Of a stretch of 64,000 bases of DNA, positions 1-9,132 are shown piece by piece (position 1 is the stretch's first letter; each line of letters starts with the position of its first letter). The notes beneath the pieces were generated by a model. It worked only from the letters and a program-made list of their open reading frames with translations, had not been told where the DNA came from and made no database searches. The stretch is from an uncultured Croceitalea sp. (GTDB lineage: Bacteria; Bacteroidota; Bacteroidia; Flavobacteriales; Flavobacteriaceae): positions 744,001-808,000 of the forward strand of contig CANNDD010000001.1 in the NCBI GenBank assembly GCA_947503285.1. Reading direction: 5' to 3'. The position numbers and the translations under genes were made by a program.

Positions 1-314
1 CAGCACTGTCACCTGTTTCAGGAAGGTGCGTTTATGGCGGTGTTGCTGAAGTGAGTATTTACATCAACAAAGAAAGCAGGGGTAAGGGAATTGGCAAACG
101 ACTCTTTCATAGTTTAATCGCAGAAAGCGAGACTGCCGGTTATTGGACCTTGCAATCAGGGATCTTTCCTGAGAACCATGCAAGTATCCAGTTGCACGAA
201 AAGGTCGGTTTTCGTTTTTTAGGAAAACGGGAACGGGTGGGTAAAACCAAAGACGGGGTTTGGAAAGACAATCTACTCTTTGAACGACGTAGTAAAACCG
301 TTGGTATTGATTGA
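1..314 (+). CDS. GNAT N-acetyltransferase, ArsN1/phosphinothricin-acetyltransferase-like (5' end outside window)
   Basis: The reading frame is open from the first bases of the window (codons from position 3), so the GTG at 51 is an internal valine and the true start lies upstream. The visible part holds the end of a GNAT fold: a conserved EVSIYI beta strand, the acetyl-CoA loop SRGKGIGKRLF, and a C-terminal GFRFLGKRERVGK segment typical of phosphinothricin and arsinothricin acetyltransferases. The arsenate reductase gene starts only 18 bp downstream on the same strand. The ArsN1 branch, which acetylates and detoxifies arsinothricin, is therefore the best guess. A general PAT/Bar-type acetyltransferase is the alternative. 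Family assignment is firm and substrate is inferred. Confidence 0.8.
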   Translation, partial: ALSPVSGRCVYGGVAEVSIYINKESRGKGIGKRLFHSLIAESETAGYWTLQSGIFPENHASIQLHEKVGFRFLGKRERVGKTKDGVWKDNLLFERRSKTVGID

Positions 315-332
315 ACAAAAAACAAGTTAAAA

Positions 333-755
333 ATGAAGAATATTTTAGTCTTATGTACCGGTAATTCATGCCGTAGCCAAATGGCCCATGGTTATTTGGA
401 ATCTTATCAAAAAGATTTGGCAAAAATCTATAGCGCCGGTATCGAGACCCATGGGCTAAACCCAGGTGCCGTTGCCATAATGAAAGAAGACGGTATCGAT
501 ATCACACACCATACCTCAAACCACGTAGATGAATATCAAGGTATACCATGGGATTATATCATTACCGTATGTGATCATGCAAAAGAGAATTGCCCATTTA
601 TCCCTGCTGACAAAGCGGAACGTATCCATCATAATTTCTTTGACCCTTCTAAAGTCGAGGGAACCGAAGCAGTAAAACATACTGCTTTTTTAAAGGCACG
701 AAACGAGATCAAAGAGTTTTGCGAAACCTTTATAAAAGAAGAGTTGGTCAATTAA
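333..755 (+). CDS. arsC: Arsenate reductase, thioredoxin-coupled ArsC
   Basis: This 140-residue cytoplasmic enzyme reduces arsenate to arsenite for export. It has the low-molecular-weight phosphatase P-loop CTGNSCR at residues 8-14 (nucleophile Cys8). Further cysteines at 80 and 87 match the Cys10/Cys82/Cys89 redox triad of thioredoxin-dependent ArsC of the Bacillus type with a constant offset of two. Length is normal for the family. It follows the ArsN1-like gene by 18 bp, so the two probably share a transcript and mark the end of an ars cluster lying mostly outside the window. It converges with the acyltransferase gene, and the 3' ends overlap by 8 bp. Confidence 0.93.
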   Translation: MKNILVLCTGNSCRSQMAHGYLESYQKDLAKIYSAGIETHGLNPGAVAIMKEDGIDITHHTSNHVDEYQGIPWDYIITVCDHAKENCPFIPADKAERIHHNFFDPSKVEGTEAVKHTAFLKARNEIKEFCETFIKEELVN

Positions 756-2562
756 CAACGTCCTGCTGTTCAGCATGTTTCCGTTCCAATTCCGCTTGAA
801 ATTCTTCCATAACCGGTTTGACCGTACTCTCTGGCAAGTCGGCGATTTTGATATACATCAAGCCATCCACGGCATTGTTGAACAAGGGATCGACGTTAAA
901 AGCCACCATTCGGGCGTTTTGCTTGATGTATTTTTTAATAAGTACCGGTAAGCGCAGGCTGCCCGTCTCAAGCTCTTCTATCAATTTATCGAATTTATTG
1001 AGGTCCGCTTTTGTTTCGTCGAACACGAACTCTTTATCGGCATCTTTCAGCTTGACCTTGAATTCTTTTTTAGGGTGTACGTATTGGGCCACATAGGGAT
1101 CCCAATAATTCGATTTCATAAATTCAATCATCAATGATTTCGAAAAATTCGAGAATTGGTTGCTAATACTTACACCTCCAATCAAATACTTATGTTCGGG
1201 ATAACGCAATGTCGTATGTACGATTCCTTTCCATAACAGAAATAAGGGCATTGGCTTCTGTTGGTATGCTTTAACAATATAGGCACGCCCCATTTCAATG
1301 GATTTCGACATCATTCCGTACAATTCAGGTTCAAACCGAAAGAGGTCTTGAAGGTAAAATCCATCGATACCGTAATTTTTAAAAATCCATGATCCCAAAC
1401 CCATCCGATAGGCCCCGACAATTTCTTTTTCGGTATCGTCCCAGAGAAAAAGGTGATGGTAAAAGGCATCGAACTTGTCAAGATCTACGGCATTGTTCGT
1501 GCCTTCACCAATAGCCCTAAAGGTTACCTCACGCTGACGGCCGATTTCCTTCAAAATAAAGGGCATATCCTTTTCTTGTGCCAAAAAGACTTCATAGTTT
1601 TTGCTTTGCAATAAACGGCAATCCTTTTCACGAAGCTTTTCGATTTCACCCTGAATAACCTCCGTTCGAACGGCCGAAGCTATTTTTCGCGGGGCCTTCG
1701 GAATCTTCAAAGTGGTCGGCACCTTATCTATTAAGCGTTCTTTTTCAAAAACATTGGCCAGTAAATAGGTCTTTTTTCGAAGCAGGTCGGCAAAATCAGA
1801 AAGGCTTTCGGCCTCGCTCTGTGTCTTTACCGAAATGGGTTGCCCTATTCTGACCTTAATAGGCCTACGTCGTTGTGTCGTCAGTTCAGAAGGTAGTTTA
1901 GCCGTTCTAAATACCTCATTCATTTTAGCCAATCTATAAAATAAGCGACTGTTTTTCGCATGAAAATAAATAGGCACCACGGGCACTTCGGCTTTGCGTA
2001 TCAATTTTATGGCAGCCTCCTCCCAAGGTTTATCGACGACCAACTTACCATCTTTATAGGTAGAGACCTCCCCTGCCGGAAATATACCCAAGGGATGCCC
2101 ATTGCGTAGATGCAGCAGTGCATTTTTGAACCCAGAAACACTACTCTTGGCATCCTTGTGGTTTTCAAAAGGGTTTACGGGCATGATGAACGGCTTGATC
2201 GGTTCTATGCGATGCAGTAAAAAGTTGGCAATGATTTTAAAATCCTTTCGTTGGTTCAACATCAGTTTGAGCAATAGCACCCCATCAATACCGCCAAGTG
2301 GATGGTTTGAAATGGTAATAAAAGGACCCTCTTTAGGCAAGCGTCTGAAATCTTCTTCCGGAATTTCAAAATCAATTTCAAAGTCATCAAGTACGGCATC
2401 TAAAAACGCCGGACCCTCTAAGTCTTTATTTTTGTCGTAAAATCTATTGATTGCCGTGATTTTGGTCGTCACCAAGAGCAGCCAACCCATAAATGTACCT
2501 AAAAAGCCATACTTGTCTAAGTGTATGACCTTTGCAACCTCTTTCGCAGATACCAACCCCAT
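748..2562 (-). CDS. olsF: Bifunctional aminolipid acyltransferase, OlsF-like (PlsC-type O-acyltransferase fused to OlsB-type N-acyltransferase)
   Basis: A 604-residue two-domain protein. The N-terminal third is a PlsC-type acyltransferase with NHPLGGIDG (His87) and FPAGEVS (161-167). The part from about residue 300 to 520 resembles the hemolysin/OlsB GNAT-like N-acyltransferase family. This order matches OlsF, known from Flavobacterium and some Gammaproteobacteria, which makes ornithine lipids by acylating the amino acid and then its 3-hydroxy fatty acid. In Bacteroides the same two activities (GlsB, GlsA) make glycine lipids. The substrate amino acid here cannot be read from sequence. The enzyme would act at the inner face of the cytoplasmic membrane. 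Confidence 0.82.
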   Translation of the reverse strand: MGLVSAKEVAKVIHLDKYGFLGTFMGWLLLVTTKITAINRFYDKNKDLEGPAFLDAVLDDFEIDFEIPEEDFRRLPKEGPFITISNHPLGGIDGVLLLKLMLNQRKDFKIIANFLLHRIEPIKPFIMPVNPFENHKDAKSSVSGFKNALLHLRNGHPLGIFPAGEVSTYKDGKLVVDKPWEEAAIKLIRKAEVPVVPIYFHAKNSRLFYRLAKMNEVFRTAKLPSELTTQRRRPIKVRIGQPISVKTQSEAESLSDFADLLRKKTYLLANVFEKERLIDKVPTTLKIPKAPRKIASAVRTEVIQGEIEKLREKDCRLLQSKNYEVFLAQEKDMPFILKEIGRQREVTFRAIGEGTNNAVDLDKFDAFYHHLFLWDDTEKEIVGAYRMGLGSWIFKNYGIDGFYLQDLFRFEPELYGMMSKSIEMGRAYIVKAYQQKPMPLFLLWKGIVHTTLRYPEHKYLIGGVSISNQFSNFSKSLMIEFMKSNYWDPYVAQYVHPKKEFKVKLKDADKEFVFDETKADLNKFDKLIEELETGSLRLPVLIKKYIKQNARMVAFNVDPLFNNAVDGLMYIKIADLPESTVKPVMEEFQAELERKHAEQQDVVN

Positions 2563-2624
2563 AGTTAAAGCATTAGGTAACGGTAAATATAGAAAAATAC
2601 AAAGATTGTGGGCTTTCTAATTTA

Positions 2625-3875
2625 TCATTTTACGACCAATTGAACGGTTTCCTTACCGCGTTGCTCGACCAGCACCGAATAGCCATTCAATATTTTTTCC
2701 ACCGAATGCTCGTCAAAATGCCTAATTGTGTATAAAGAGACATCATGATGGCAAGTCACTTTGAATTTTTGTTCGAGCAAGGGCAGCACTTCTTTTAGTC
2801 CATTGAAGGTATTGTCTAAACAGACTGAAAAACTTATGGCAGAGTTCTGTAACAAGTCGACCTTTAAACGATAATCGTGAAAAAGTTTGAAGATCTCGCT
2901 CATATTCTCTTCTACAATAAATGAAAAATCCAATGAGGATAGTTTCAACAAGACCTGACCTTTCTTCACAATGAAACAGGGAACCTCAGGTAAAATCTTG
3001 ACCCCTTTGCCTACAGTGGTACCTTGCTGCTTTGGATTCAAAAACGATTTCACATGTAGTGGAATCTCCCTACCCTGTAGTGGCTGTAAAGTTTTAGGGT
3101 GAATTACCGAAGCCCCATAAAATGCCAGTTCAATGGCTTCACGATACGAGATTTGATGAAGCAACTCGGTCTCATCAAAATGTCGAGGGTCGGCATTTAG
3201 TACCCCCGGTACATCTTTCCATATAGTGACCGATTCGGCGTTAAGGCAATACGCCAAAATCGCGGCCGAATAATCAGAGCCTTCGCGCCCCAATGTCGTT
3301 GTAAAATTGTTCTCGTCACTCCCCAAAAAACCCTGTGTGATATTGAGTTCCCCCATGTTGACCCTGGCCAGCACTTCTTTTTGTGTACGATTCCAGTTTA
3401 CATGGGCATCACGATGGCTGTTATCGGTTTTGATAAGCTCGCGTACATCAAGCCATTGGTTGGTAACACCCACCTCGTTCAAGTAAGCGCTTACGATGGT
3501 TGTCGACAAAAGTTCACCATAACCAACCACTTGGTCATATACAAAGGCATACTTGGGCGATTTGTTCCACATTAAAAAACCCCGAAACTCTTGAATCAAT
3601 GCATTGACCTTATGATGGATTTCGTGGTTTTTGATTTCAAACAAATCATTGAGTATTGTTTTATGATTCGAAATGACCACATCAATAGCCTGCTCTAATT
3701 GGTTCTTATCATTAAAATAAGCATCTACGATTTGTTCCATGGCATTGGTAGTCTTGCCCATCGCAGAAATAACCAGTAAGGTATCTTGATACCCAACTTG
3801 CTTTAGTACTTTAACCACATTTCTAACACCTGCCGCATCCTTCACGGAAGCTCCACCAAATTTAAATATCCTCAT
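2625..3875 (-). CDS. lysC: Aspartate kinase
   Basis: A 416-residue monofunctional aspartokinase that phosphorylates aspartate in the first step to lysine, threonine and methionine. The N-terminal KFGGASV signature is at residues 5-11. The catalytic domain continues with GREGSDYSAA and KDVPGVLNADPR, and the C-terminal third forms the ACT-type regulatory part. There is no homoserine dehydrogenase fusion. It lies downstream of, and on the same strand as, the GNAT gene starting at 4436, with fbp running the other way. Allosteric control by an amino acid is likely but the effector is not visible. Confidence 0.93.
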   Translation of the reverse strand: MRIFKFGGASVKDAAGVRNVVKVLKQVGYQDTLLVISAMGKTTNAMEQIVDAYFNDKNQLEQAIDVVISNHKTILNDLFEIKNHEIHHKVNALIQEFRGFLMWNKSPKYAFVYDQVVGYGELLSTTIVSAYLNEVGVTNQWLDVRELIKTDNSHRDAHVNWNRTQKEVLARVNMGELNITQGFLGSDENNFTTTLGREGSDYSAAILAYCLNAESVTIWKDVPGVLNADPRHFDETELLHQISYREAIELAFYGASVIHPKTLQPLQGREIPLHVKSFLNPKQQGTTVGKGVKILPEVPCFIVKKGQVLLKLSSLDFSFIVEENMSEIFKLFHDYRLKVDLLQNSAISFSVCLDNTFNGLKEVLPLLEQKFKVTCHHDVSLYTIRHFDEHSVEKILNGYSVLVEQRGKETVQLVVK

Positions 3876-3968
3876 AAATTGATTCAGTTACTTTAAGCGC
3901 AGTTGAGATATCCTTTGTTCGGAATAAAGGCGGTTCTCGACGGCACTCGAACGGACGATTGTATTCCG

Positions 3969-4436
3969 TTAAAATCTATTCATACCTTCCTCATTCAGCT
4001 GCACTACATCCCAATCGCGCATCACCTTGGCACCTTTGCTTTCATAAAATTTTATGGCCGGTTCATTCCAATCCAATACCTCCCATGCAATTCTGCGAAC
4101 GCCTTTATCCTTACCATAACGTACGACGCGTTCTAAAAGTGCAGAACCGATACCCGTACCCCTCATGGATTGGGTGACGATCAAATCCTCTAAATGAACG
4201 ACCGGACCGCACCAAGTGGAATACCGCGCATACGTTAATGCCAAACCCACTACTTTTTGGTCAACCTCGGCCACAAAACAGTGGTAAAGTGGCGTCGGCC
4301 CAAAACCTGCTTCGGTCAACTCATCTAGGGTTACTTGAACCGACTCAGGTTCATTCTCAAACAGGGCCAGCTCTTGAACCAAACCCAAAACCTCGGGCAT
4401 ATCGCCTCTTTTGGCGTCTCGTATAATGTATTTCAT
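3969..4436 (-). CDS. GNAT acetyltransferase, spermidine/thialysine (SSAT)-like
   Basis: A 155-residue single-domain GNAT enzyme. The acetyl-CoA binding loop RGTGIGSALL starts at residue 92. The C-terminal half carries EVLDWNEPAIKFYESKGA, which is characteristic of the diamine/spermidine acetyltransferase-like branch that also acetylates thialysine. The substrate cannot be decided from sequence. The gene lies just upstream of aspartate kinase on the same strand (93 bp gap) and is divergent from fbp with a 111 bp intergenic region. Confidence 0.87.
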   Translation of the reverse strand: MKYIIRDAKRGDMPEVLGLVQELALFENEPESVQVTLDELTEAGFGPTPLYHCFVAEVDQKVVGLALTYARYSTWCGPVVHLEDLIVTQSMRGTGIGSALLERVVRYGKDKGVRRIAWEVLDWNEPAIKFYESKGAKVMRDWDVVQLNEEGMNRF

Positions 4437-4547
4437 AACTGTTACAAATAAAACAATTAGTTATAATATAAACAAACAATCATTTTGCGAAAACGTTGTA
4501 GTATCACAAAATGGACGATATTTGCATTCAAATAAAACACAATACCC

Positions 4548-5549
4548 ATGTTTGGCAAACAGCACCGAACCCTCGGCGAATTTATTATTGCAAATCAAGA
4601 CTCGTTTCAATATTCCTCTGGTGAACTTTCCAGACTATTGAACGGCATACGATTGGCTGCAAAAGTGGTCAACCATGAAGTGAATAAGGCCGGACTTGTC
4701 GATATTTTGGGTGATGCCGGCGATACCAATATTCAGGGTGAAGATCAAAAAAAGTTGGATGTACTGGCCAACGAAAAGTTCATTCAGACCCTGAAAAATC
4801 GTGAAATCGTATGTGGAATAGCTTCAGAAGAAGAAGATGACTATATCAGTATCAACAGTCAAGATGAAAAGCACCAGAATAAATATATTGTTCTGATAGA
4901 CCCCTTGGATGGTTCTTCAAATATTGATGTCAACGTTTCGGTGGGTACCATCTTCTCCATTTACAGAAGGGTAACCCCGGTCGGTACCCCGGTAACATTA
5001 GAAGATTTTTTACAGCCTGGCCACAAACAGATTGCTGCCGGGTATATCATTTATGGTACTTCTACCATGCTCGTTTATACCACTGGTGATGGCGTCAATG
5101 GATTTACACTCAATCCTGCCTTGGGTACTTTCTACCTATCACATCCCAACATGCGATTTCCTGAAAATGGAAAGATTTATTCCGTAAACGAGGGTAACTA
5201 CATCCATTTTCCGCAAGGGGTAAAAAACTATATCAAGTATTGCCAAAGGGAAGAAGGTGATAGACCGTATACCTCAAGATATATTGGATCCCTGGTATCC
5301 GATTTTCATCGTAACATGATTAAGGGCGGTATTTATATGTATCCTAAGAGCAGTAAGGCCTCTAACGGAAAGCTACGCCTTTTATACGAATGTAATCCCA
5401 TGGCGTTTTTGGCGGAACAGGCCCATGGAAAAGCAAGTGATGGACGTCAACGTATTATGGATATCGAGCCCACCGAACTTCACGAAAGGGTTCCTTTTTT
5501 CTGTGGAAGTAAGAAAATGGTTGAAAAAGCAGAGGAATTTATGAACTAA
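4548..5549 (+). CDS. fbp: Class I fructose-1,6-bisphosphatase
   Basis: A 333-residue gluconeogenic phosphatase that converts fructose-1,6-bisphosphate to fructose-6-phosphate. The metal and substrate signature [10 protein letters not shown] is at residues 118-127. Upstream acidic residues of the EEED segment provide further metal ligands. The C-terminal [19 protein letters not shown] block is the class I family signature. Length is standard. It starts at ATG 4548 in a divergent arrangement with the GNAT gene and converges with the TerB-like gene 7 bp downstream. Confidence 0.96.
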   Translation: MFGKQHRTLGEFIIANQDSFQYSSGELSRLLNGIRLAAKVVNHEVNKAGLVDILGDAGDTNIQGEDQKKLDVLANEKFIQTLKNREIVCGIASEEEDDYISINSQDEKHQNKYIVLIDPLDGSSNIDVNVSVGTIFSIYRRVTPVGTPVTLEDFLQPGHKQIAAGYIIYGTSTMLVYTTGDGVNGFTLNPALGTFYLSHPNMRFPENGKIYSVNEGNYIHFPQGVKNYIKYCQREEGDRPYTSRYIGSLVSDFHRNMIKGGIYMYPKSSKASNGKLRLLYECNPMAFLAEQAHGKASDGRQRIMDIEPTELHERVPFFCGSKKMVEKAEEFMN

Positions 5550-5556
5550 ACCCTTT

Positions 5557-5979
5557 CTATTTTTCCATTAAGTATTGATAGTCTTCAAAAGCAATCTTAC
5601 CACAGAAGATATCCAACGATCTTTGAATCATGCTTTCAGCTTTGTCAGGCGAGTACCCCAGGGCGACCGCATAACGCATGATAAATTTTTTCTGATCTTC
5701 ATCAATGGATTGATCTGCAAAAGCCATCTGAAAGAATTCAAAAAGGCGCTTCAGTCTTTTTTCGCCGCTATGGGGGGTCTGAATCGGATATTTATTTTCC
5801 TTTTTCATGACCTCTTTATATTCCGCGTCAGTGATGTTCAGTTTAAAAGCGAACTTGTCAAGAATCGCTTTTTCCTCCGGATTGATATCACCATCAACGC
5901 TGGCCAAACTGGCCAAGGTGGCGAAATGTGCCAAATTCTGTCGTTGTTCACCGTGCTCGTATAAATCTATAATGGGCAT
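5557..5979 (-). CDS. TerB-like (tellurite-resistance TerB family) protein
   Basis: A 140-residue all-helical cytoplasmic protein of the TerB/DjlA-N superfamily. ASVDGDINPEEKAILDKF at roughly residues 27-44 is the first acidic repeat, and SIDEDQKKFIMRYAVALG near residue 96 is the matching second one. Such acidic pairs often bind divalent metal. No other ter gene is present, so tellurite resistance should not be assumed. The gene converges with fbp and is probably monocistronic. Confidence 0.75.
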   Translation of the reverse strand: MPIIDLYEHGEQRQNLAHFATLASLASVDGDINPEEKAILDKFAFKLNITDAEYKEVMKKENKYPIQTPHSGEKRLKRLFEFFQMAFADQSIDEDQKKFIMRYAVALGYSPDKAESMIQRSLDIFCGKIAFEDYQYLMEK

Positions 5980-6308
5980 GTCTTAAATTTTGTTGCGCAA
6001 ATATAAATCTTTTTAGAGCTAAAGAATATGACCATCAAGTAATATTTTGGTGTTCGCTACGTGCCGTGCCATTCGTTGCTAATACCCTTTTATATTTTAC
6101 ATAGGGATATAGGTTTTTCAGTGCTATCACTAACACGGACCAATGCATTATTTTGTAATTTCACAACGCTATGAAATGAATTGTTACCGTGCTTAAAACC
6201 AATTGAAATGTTTGATGCCGAAATCGCAGATTCATGAACACCTAGACGAAAGAATAAGCTAAGATGTGAATAATTACCTCTGATTTACCCATATCATAAA
6301 ACTACCGA
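5980..6308. other. Intergenic region between divergent TerB-like gene and ligase operon
   Basis: This 329 bp AT-rich stretch separates two divergent transcription units and should hold both promoters. A near match to the Bacteroidota -7 box, TACCTCTG at 6275-6282, lies about 27 bp ahead of the exonuclease start. No small gene, hairpin or dispersed palindrome was seen. Confidence 0.4.
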
Positions 6309-7337
6309 ATGAAAACCCCGCTTCTTCAATTTACCGACCGCGGAATCTATTGCGAACCGGCAGCGGTTTATTTAGACCCTTGGAAACCCGTTGACAAGGC
6401 CATTATTTCACATGGTCATGCCGACCATAGTCGCTGGGGGCATAAAAGCTACATCACCCATCACAGGAATGTGCCCATAGTTAAGCATAGGCTCGGAGAT
6501 GTGAACATCACCGGGAAAGAATGGGGAGAATCCTTTAGCATAAATAACGTAAAGTTCAGCTTACATCCGGCAGGGCATATCATTGGATCATCACAGATTC
6601 GGGTAGAACACAAGGGCGAAGTCTGGGTTTTTACAGGGGATTATAAATTAGAGGATGATGGTGTCGCCACCCCCTATGAAACCATAAAATGCCACACTTT
6701 CATTACGGAATGTACTTTTGGGTTGCCCGCTTTTTTATGGACCCCCCAACACGAGGTATTTCAAGATATCAACGCTTGGTGGGAAGAAAATAAGGCCAAC
6801 GGACAGACTTCGGTACTTTTTGGATATTCGTTGGGTAAGGCACAACGCCTCCTAAAACACTTAGACCCCTCCATTGGAAAAATCTATACCCATGGTGCCG
6901 TTGAAAATATGACCGAGGTACTCAGGCCATTGGTAGATTTTCCTGAAACGGAATTGATAACCAGGGATACCAAAAAGGAGGATATTAAAGGAAATATGGT
7001 CATTGCACCACCTTCGGCACACGGCAGTACTTGGATCCGTAAAATGACACCCTTTGTCACCGCTTCGGCAAGCGGATGGATGGCGTTTCGTGGCGCACGA
7101 AGACGACGTGCCATAGACAAGGGCTTCGTACTAAGTGACCATTGCGACTGGCCCGGGTTGTTAAAAGCCATTAAAGATACCGGTGCCGAAAAAATCATTT
7201 GCACCCATGGGTATACTGAAATATTCTCGAAGTATTTAAGGACACTTGGCTATGATGCCCGAACCGAACAGACCCAGTATGTAGGGGAGCTAGGGGAAAT
7301 CAATACTACCGAAACTGAAAAAATGGCGTCGGAATGA
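6309..7337 (+). CDS. Ligase-associated DNA exonuclease (metallo-beta-lactamase fold)
   Basis: A 342-residue mRNA-3'-end-processing/SNM1-like nuclease. The metal-binding HGHADH is at residues 35-40, HPAGHIIGSSQIRVE follows at about 87, TGDYK at about 114, and the C-terminal SDHCDW and THGY motifs close the active site. This family is always coded beside ATP-dependent ligase in a bacterial repair cluster (nuclease, ligase, Lhr helicase, phosphoesterase), where it acts as a metal-dependent DNA nuclease. It overlaps the ligase start by 4 bp (ATGA), showing translational coupling. It is the first gene of the operon. Confidence 0.93.
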   Translation: MKTPLLQFTDRGIYCEPAAVYLDPWKPVDKAIISHGHADHSRWGHKSYITHHRNVPIVKHRLGDVNITGKEWGESFSINNVKFSLHPAGHIIGSSQIRVEHKGEVWVFTGDYKLEDDGVATPYETIKCHTFITECTFGLPAFLWTPQHEVFQDINAWWEENKANGQTSVLFGYSLGKAQRLLKHLDPSIGKIYTHGAVENMTEVLRPLVDFPETELITRDTKKEDIKGNMVIAPPSAHGSTWIRKMTPFVTASASGWMAFRGARRRRAIDKGFVLSDHCDWPGLLKAIKDTGAEKIICTHGYTEIFSKYLRTLGYDARTEQTQYVGELGEINTTETEKMASE

Positions 7338-9016
7338 AAGATTTTGCCAACCTCATCAAAACGTTGGACAGTACCAACAAGACCAATGTCAAAGTACAAG
7401 CTTTGGCAGACTATTTTGGTAAGGCGAGCGACAAGGACAAGGTTTGGACCATTGCCATTCTTTCGCATAGAAGACCCCCACGACCGGTAAACACTACCTT
7501 ACTTCGTGAATGGGCCGCAGAATTATCGAACATACCCTTATGGCTGTTTGAAGAAAGCTATCATATTGTCGGTGATTTGGCAGAGACCATCGCTTTGGTC
7601 ATTCCCGCCGGTGAAGAATCTACCGACAAAAGTCTCACTGAATTTTTAGAAGAGATGATAGCGCTCAAACCAAAACCCGATAATGAGAAAAAAAACTACC
7701 TCTTCAAAAACTGGCAACGGTTAAATTATTACGAGCGTTTTGTATTTACCAAATTGATCACTGGCGGCTTTCGAATAGGGGTTAGCCAGAAATTAATGAC
7801 TCGGGCTTTGGCCAAGGCAACTGAAATCGATGAAGATGTGCTGGCCTATAAATTAATGGGGAATTGGGACCCCAATTCCATTTCATTTCAAGAACTTATT
7901 TTAGAGGAGAATGAAAGTGACTACTTATCAAAACCCTATCCCTTTTATTTGGCTTATGCCGTTGAGGACGAGGTGTCCGGTTTAGGCGACCCCAATGATT
8001 GGTCCGTAGAGCACAAATGGGACGGTATTCGATGTCAGGTCATCATCAGAAACGACGCCCTATTTGTTTGGAGCCGAGGCGAAGAATTGGTAACGGACAA
8101 ATATCCTGAATTTCAAGAATTTGTAGGGGTCGTTCCCAACGGAACGGTGCTTGACGGTGAACTACTACCCTACCCTAATGGGGAAATCGGCACCTTCAAT
8201 GATCTACAGACCCGCATTGGCCGTAAGACCGTTTCTAAAAATCTACTGTTAAAGACCCCCGTAGTGCTAAAGGCCTATGACCTACTGGAATGGGAAGGAA
8301 ATGATATTCGGCAAAAAACCTTTATTGAACGGAGAACAATTCTTGAAAAACTGATTTCGACTACGCTCAATCACAAGGTCGCTGAGCGGAGTCGAAGCAA
8401 TATTCCTATCTTATTATCCGAACGAATGCAATTCAACTCTTGGCCAGAAGTAGCCGAAGAACGAAACCGTGCTCGTGAAAAACGCAGTGAGGGCCTCATG
8501 CTCAAAAGACTGAATTCAGCTTATCAAGTAGGTCGCAAAAAGGGCGACTGGTGGAAATGGAAAGTAGACCCCTTGACCATTGATGCCGTACTGACCTACG
8601 CCATGCGTGGGCACGGCAGACGCAGTAACCTCTTTACCGATTATACCTTTGCGCTATGGCAAGAAAATGAAAAGGGAGGTAAAGAACTCGTCACTTTTGC
8701 CAAGGCCTATTCCGGATTGACCGATAAAGAGTTTCGAGAAGTGGATACCTGGATCAAGAAAAATACCTTAGAACGTTTCGGTCCCGTGCGCAGTGTAACG
8801 CCCCATCACGTTTTTGAAATCGCCTTTGAGGGCATTGCTTTTTCAAAACGCCACAAAAGTGGGGTTGCCACTCGTTTTCCAAGAATCCTGAGATGGCGAA
8901 AGGATAAGAAAATTGAGGAGGCGAATAATCTAGAGGATTTAAAAGCACTGATTCCGACCCCGAATACTCGGGGAAAGGAATCTACCAGCAAAGAAACCCC
9001 AGTAAAAGGATCATGA
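7334..9016 (+). CDS. ATP-dependent DNA ligase of the Lhr/nuclease repair cluster
   Basis: A 560-residue ligase with an N-terminal helical DNA-binding domain (about 1-200), an adenylation domain with the nucleotidyl-lysine motif K228-W-D-G, and an OB-fold domain holding GDWWKWKVDP. It seals nicks using ATP and is separate from the replicative NAD ligase. The segment near residues 341-355 (TTLNHKVAERSRS) is encoded by a 41-bp palindromic repeat inserted in frame inside the adenylation domain, and this stretch looks foreign to the family. Despite this the frame is intact and the downstream EGLMLKR motif is preserved. It is translationally coupled to the upstream exonuclease. Confidence 0.95.
   Translation: MKDFANLIKTLDSTNKTNVKVQALADYFGKASDKDKVWTIAILSHRRPPRPVNTTLLREWAAELSNIPLWLFEESYHIVGDLAETIALVIPAGEESTDKSLTEFLEEMIALKPKPDNEKKNYLFKNWQRLNYYERFVFTKLITGGFRIGVSQKLMTRALAKATEIDEDVLAYKLMGNWDPNSISFQELILEENESDYLSKPYPFYLAYAVEDEVSGLGDPNDWSVEHKWDGIRCQVIIRNDALFVWSRGEELVTDKYPEFQEFVGVVPNGTVLDGELLPYPNGEIGTFNDLQTRIGRKTVSKNLLLKTPVVLKAYDLLEWEGNDIRQKTFIERRTILEKLISTTLNHKVAERSRSNIPILLSERMQFNSWPEVAEERNRAREKRSEGLMLKRLNSAYQVGRKKGDWWKWKVDPLTIDAVLTYAMRGHGRRSNLFTDYTFALWQENEKGGKELVTFAKAYSGLTDKEFREVDTWIKKNTLERFGPVRSVTPHHVFEIAFEGIAFSKRHKSGVATRFPRILRWRKDKKIEEANNLEDLKALIPTPNTRGKESTSKETPVKGS
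8356..8396. repeat. 41-bp palindromic element inserted in frame in the DNA ligase gene
   Basis: Arms TTCGACTACGCTCA (8356-8369) and TGAGCGGAGTCGAA (8383-8396) are inverted repeats with one mismatch around a 13-nt loop. The same arm sequence and the same 41-bp total length occur inside mfd at 14157-14197. Related sequences lie between genes at 41582-42120 and 12816-12936. It encodes about 14 residues without a stop. Confidence 0.85.
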
Positions 9017-9104
9017 TTAAGGCCAAAAAATAGAGACCGAAAAAACAAAACTGGGAGTTTTTGGAATGGAGAACTTAAATATAGTATGAGAAAGTATTCA
9101 ACAG

Positions 9105-9126
9105 ATTACTTCGCTAAGTTCGTAAT
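9105..9126. repeat. 22-bp hairpin element (ATTAC/GTAAT stem)
   Basis: A 5-bp stem, ATTAC with GTAAT, encloses the 12-nt loop TTCGCTAAGTTC. It lies 6 bp upstream of the GIY-YIG gene. It is one of four 22-bp hairpins in the window with the same design and a variable but always paired fourth stem base; the others are at 9463, 19058 and 19728. Confidence 0.65.
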
Positions 9127-9132
9127 TCGTCC

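Noticed and set aside
818-1096. Opposite-strand open frames inside the OlsF-like, ligase, recQ and BNR genes
   Set aside because: They are shadows of well-supported genes and show no recognisable protein features.
5557-5979. TerB-like gene as part of a tellurite or phage-defence ter cluster
   Set aside because: No TerC, TerD, TerY or associated genes are nearby; neighbours are core metabolic genes.
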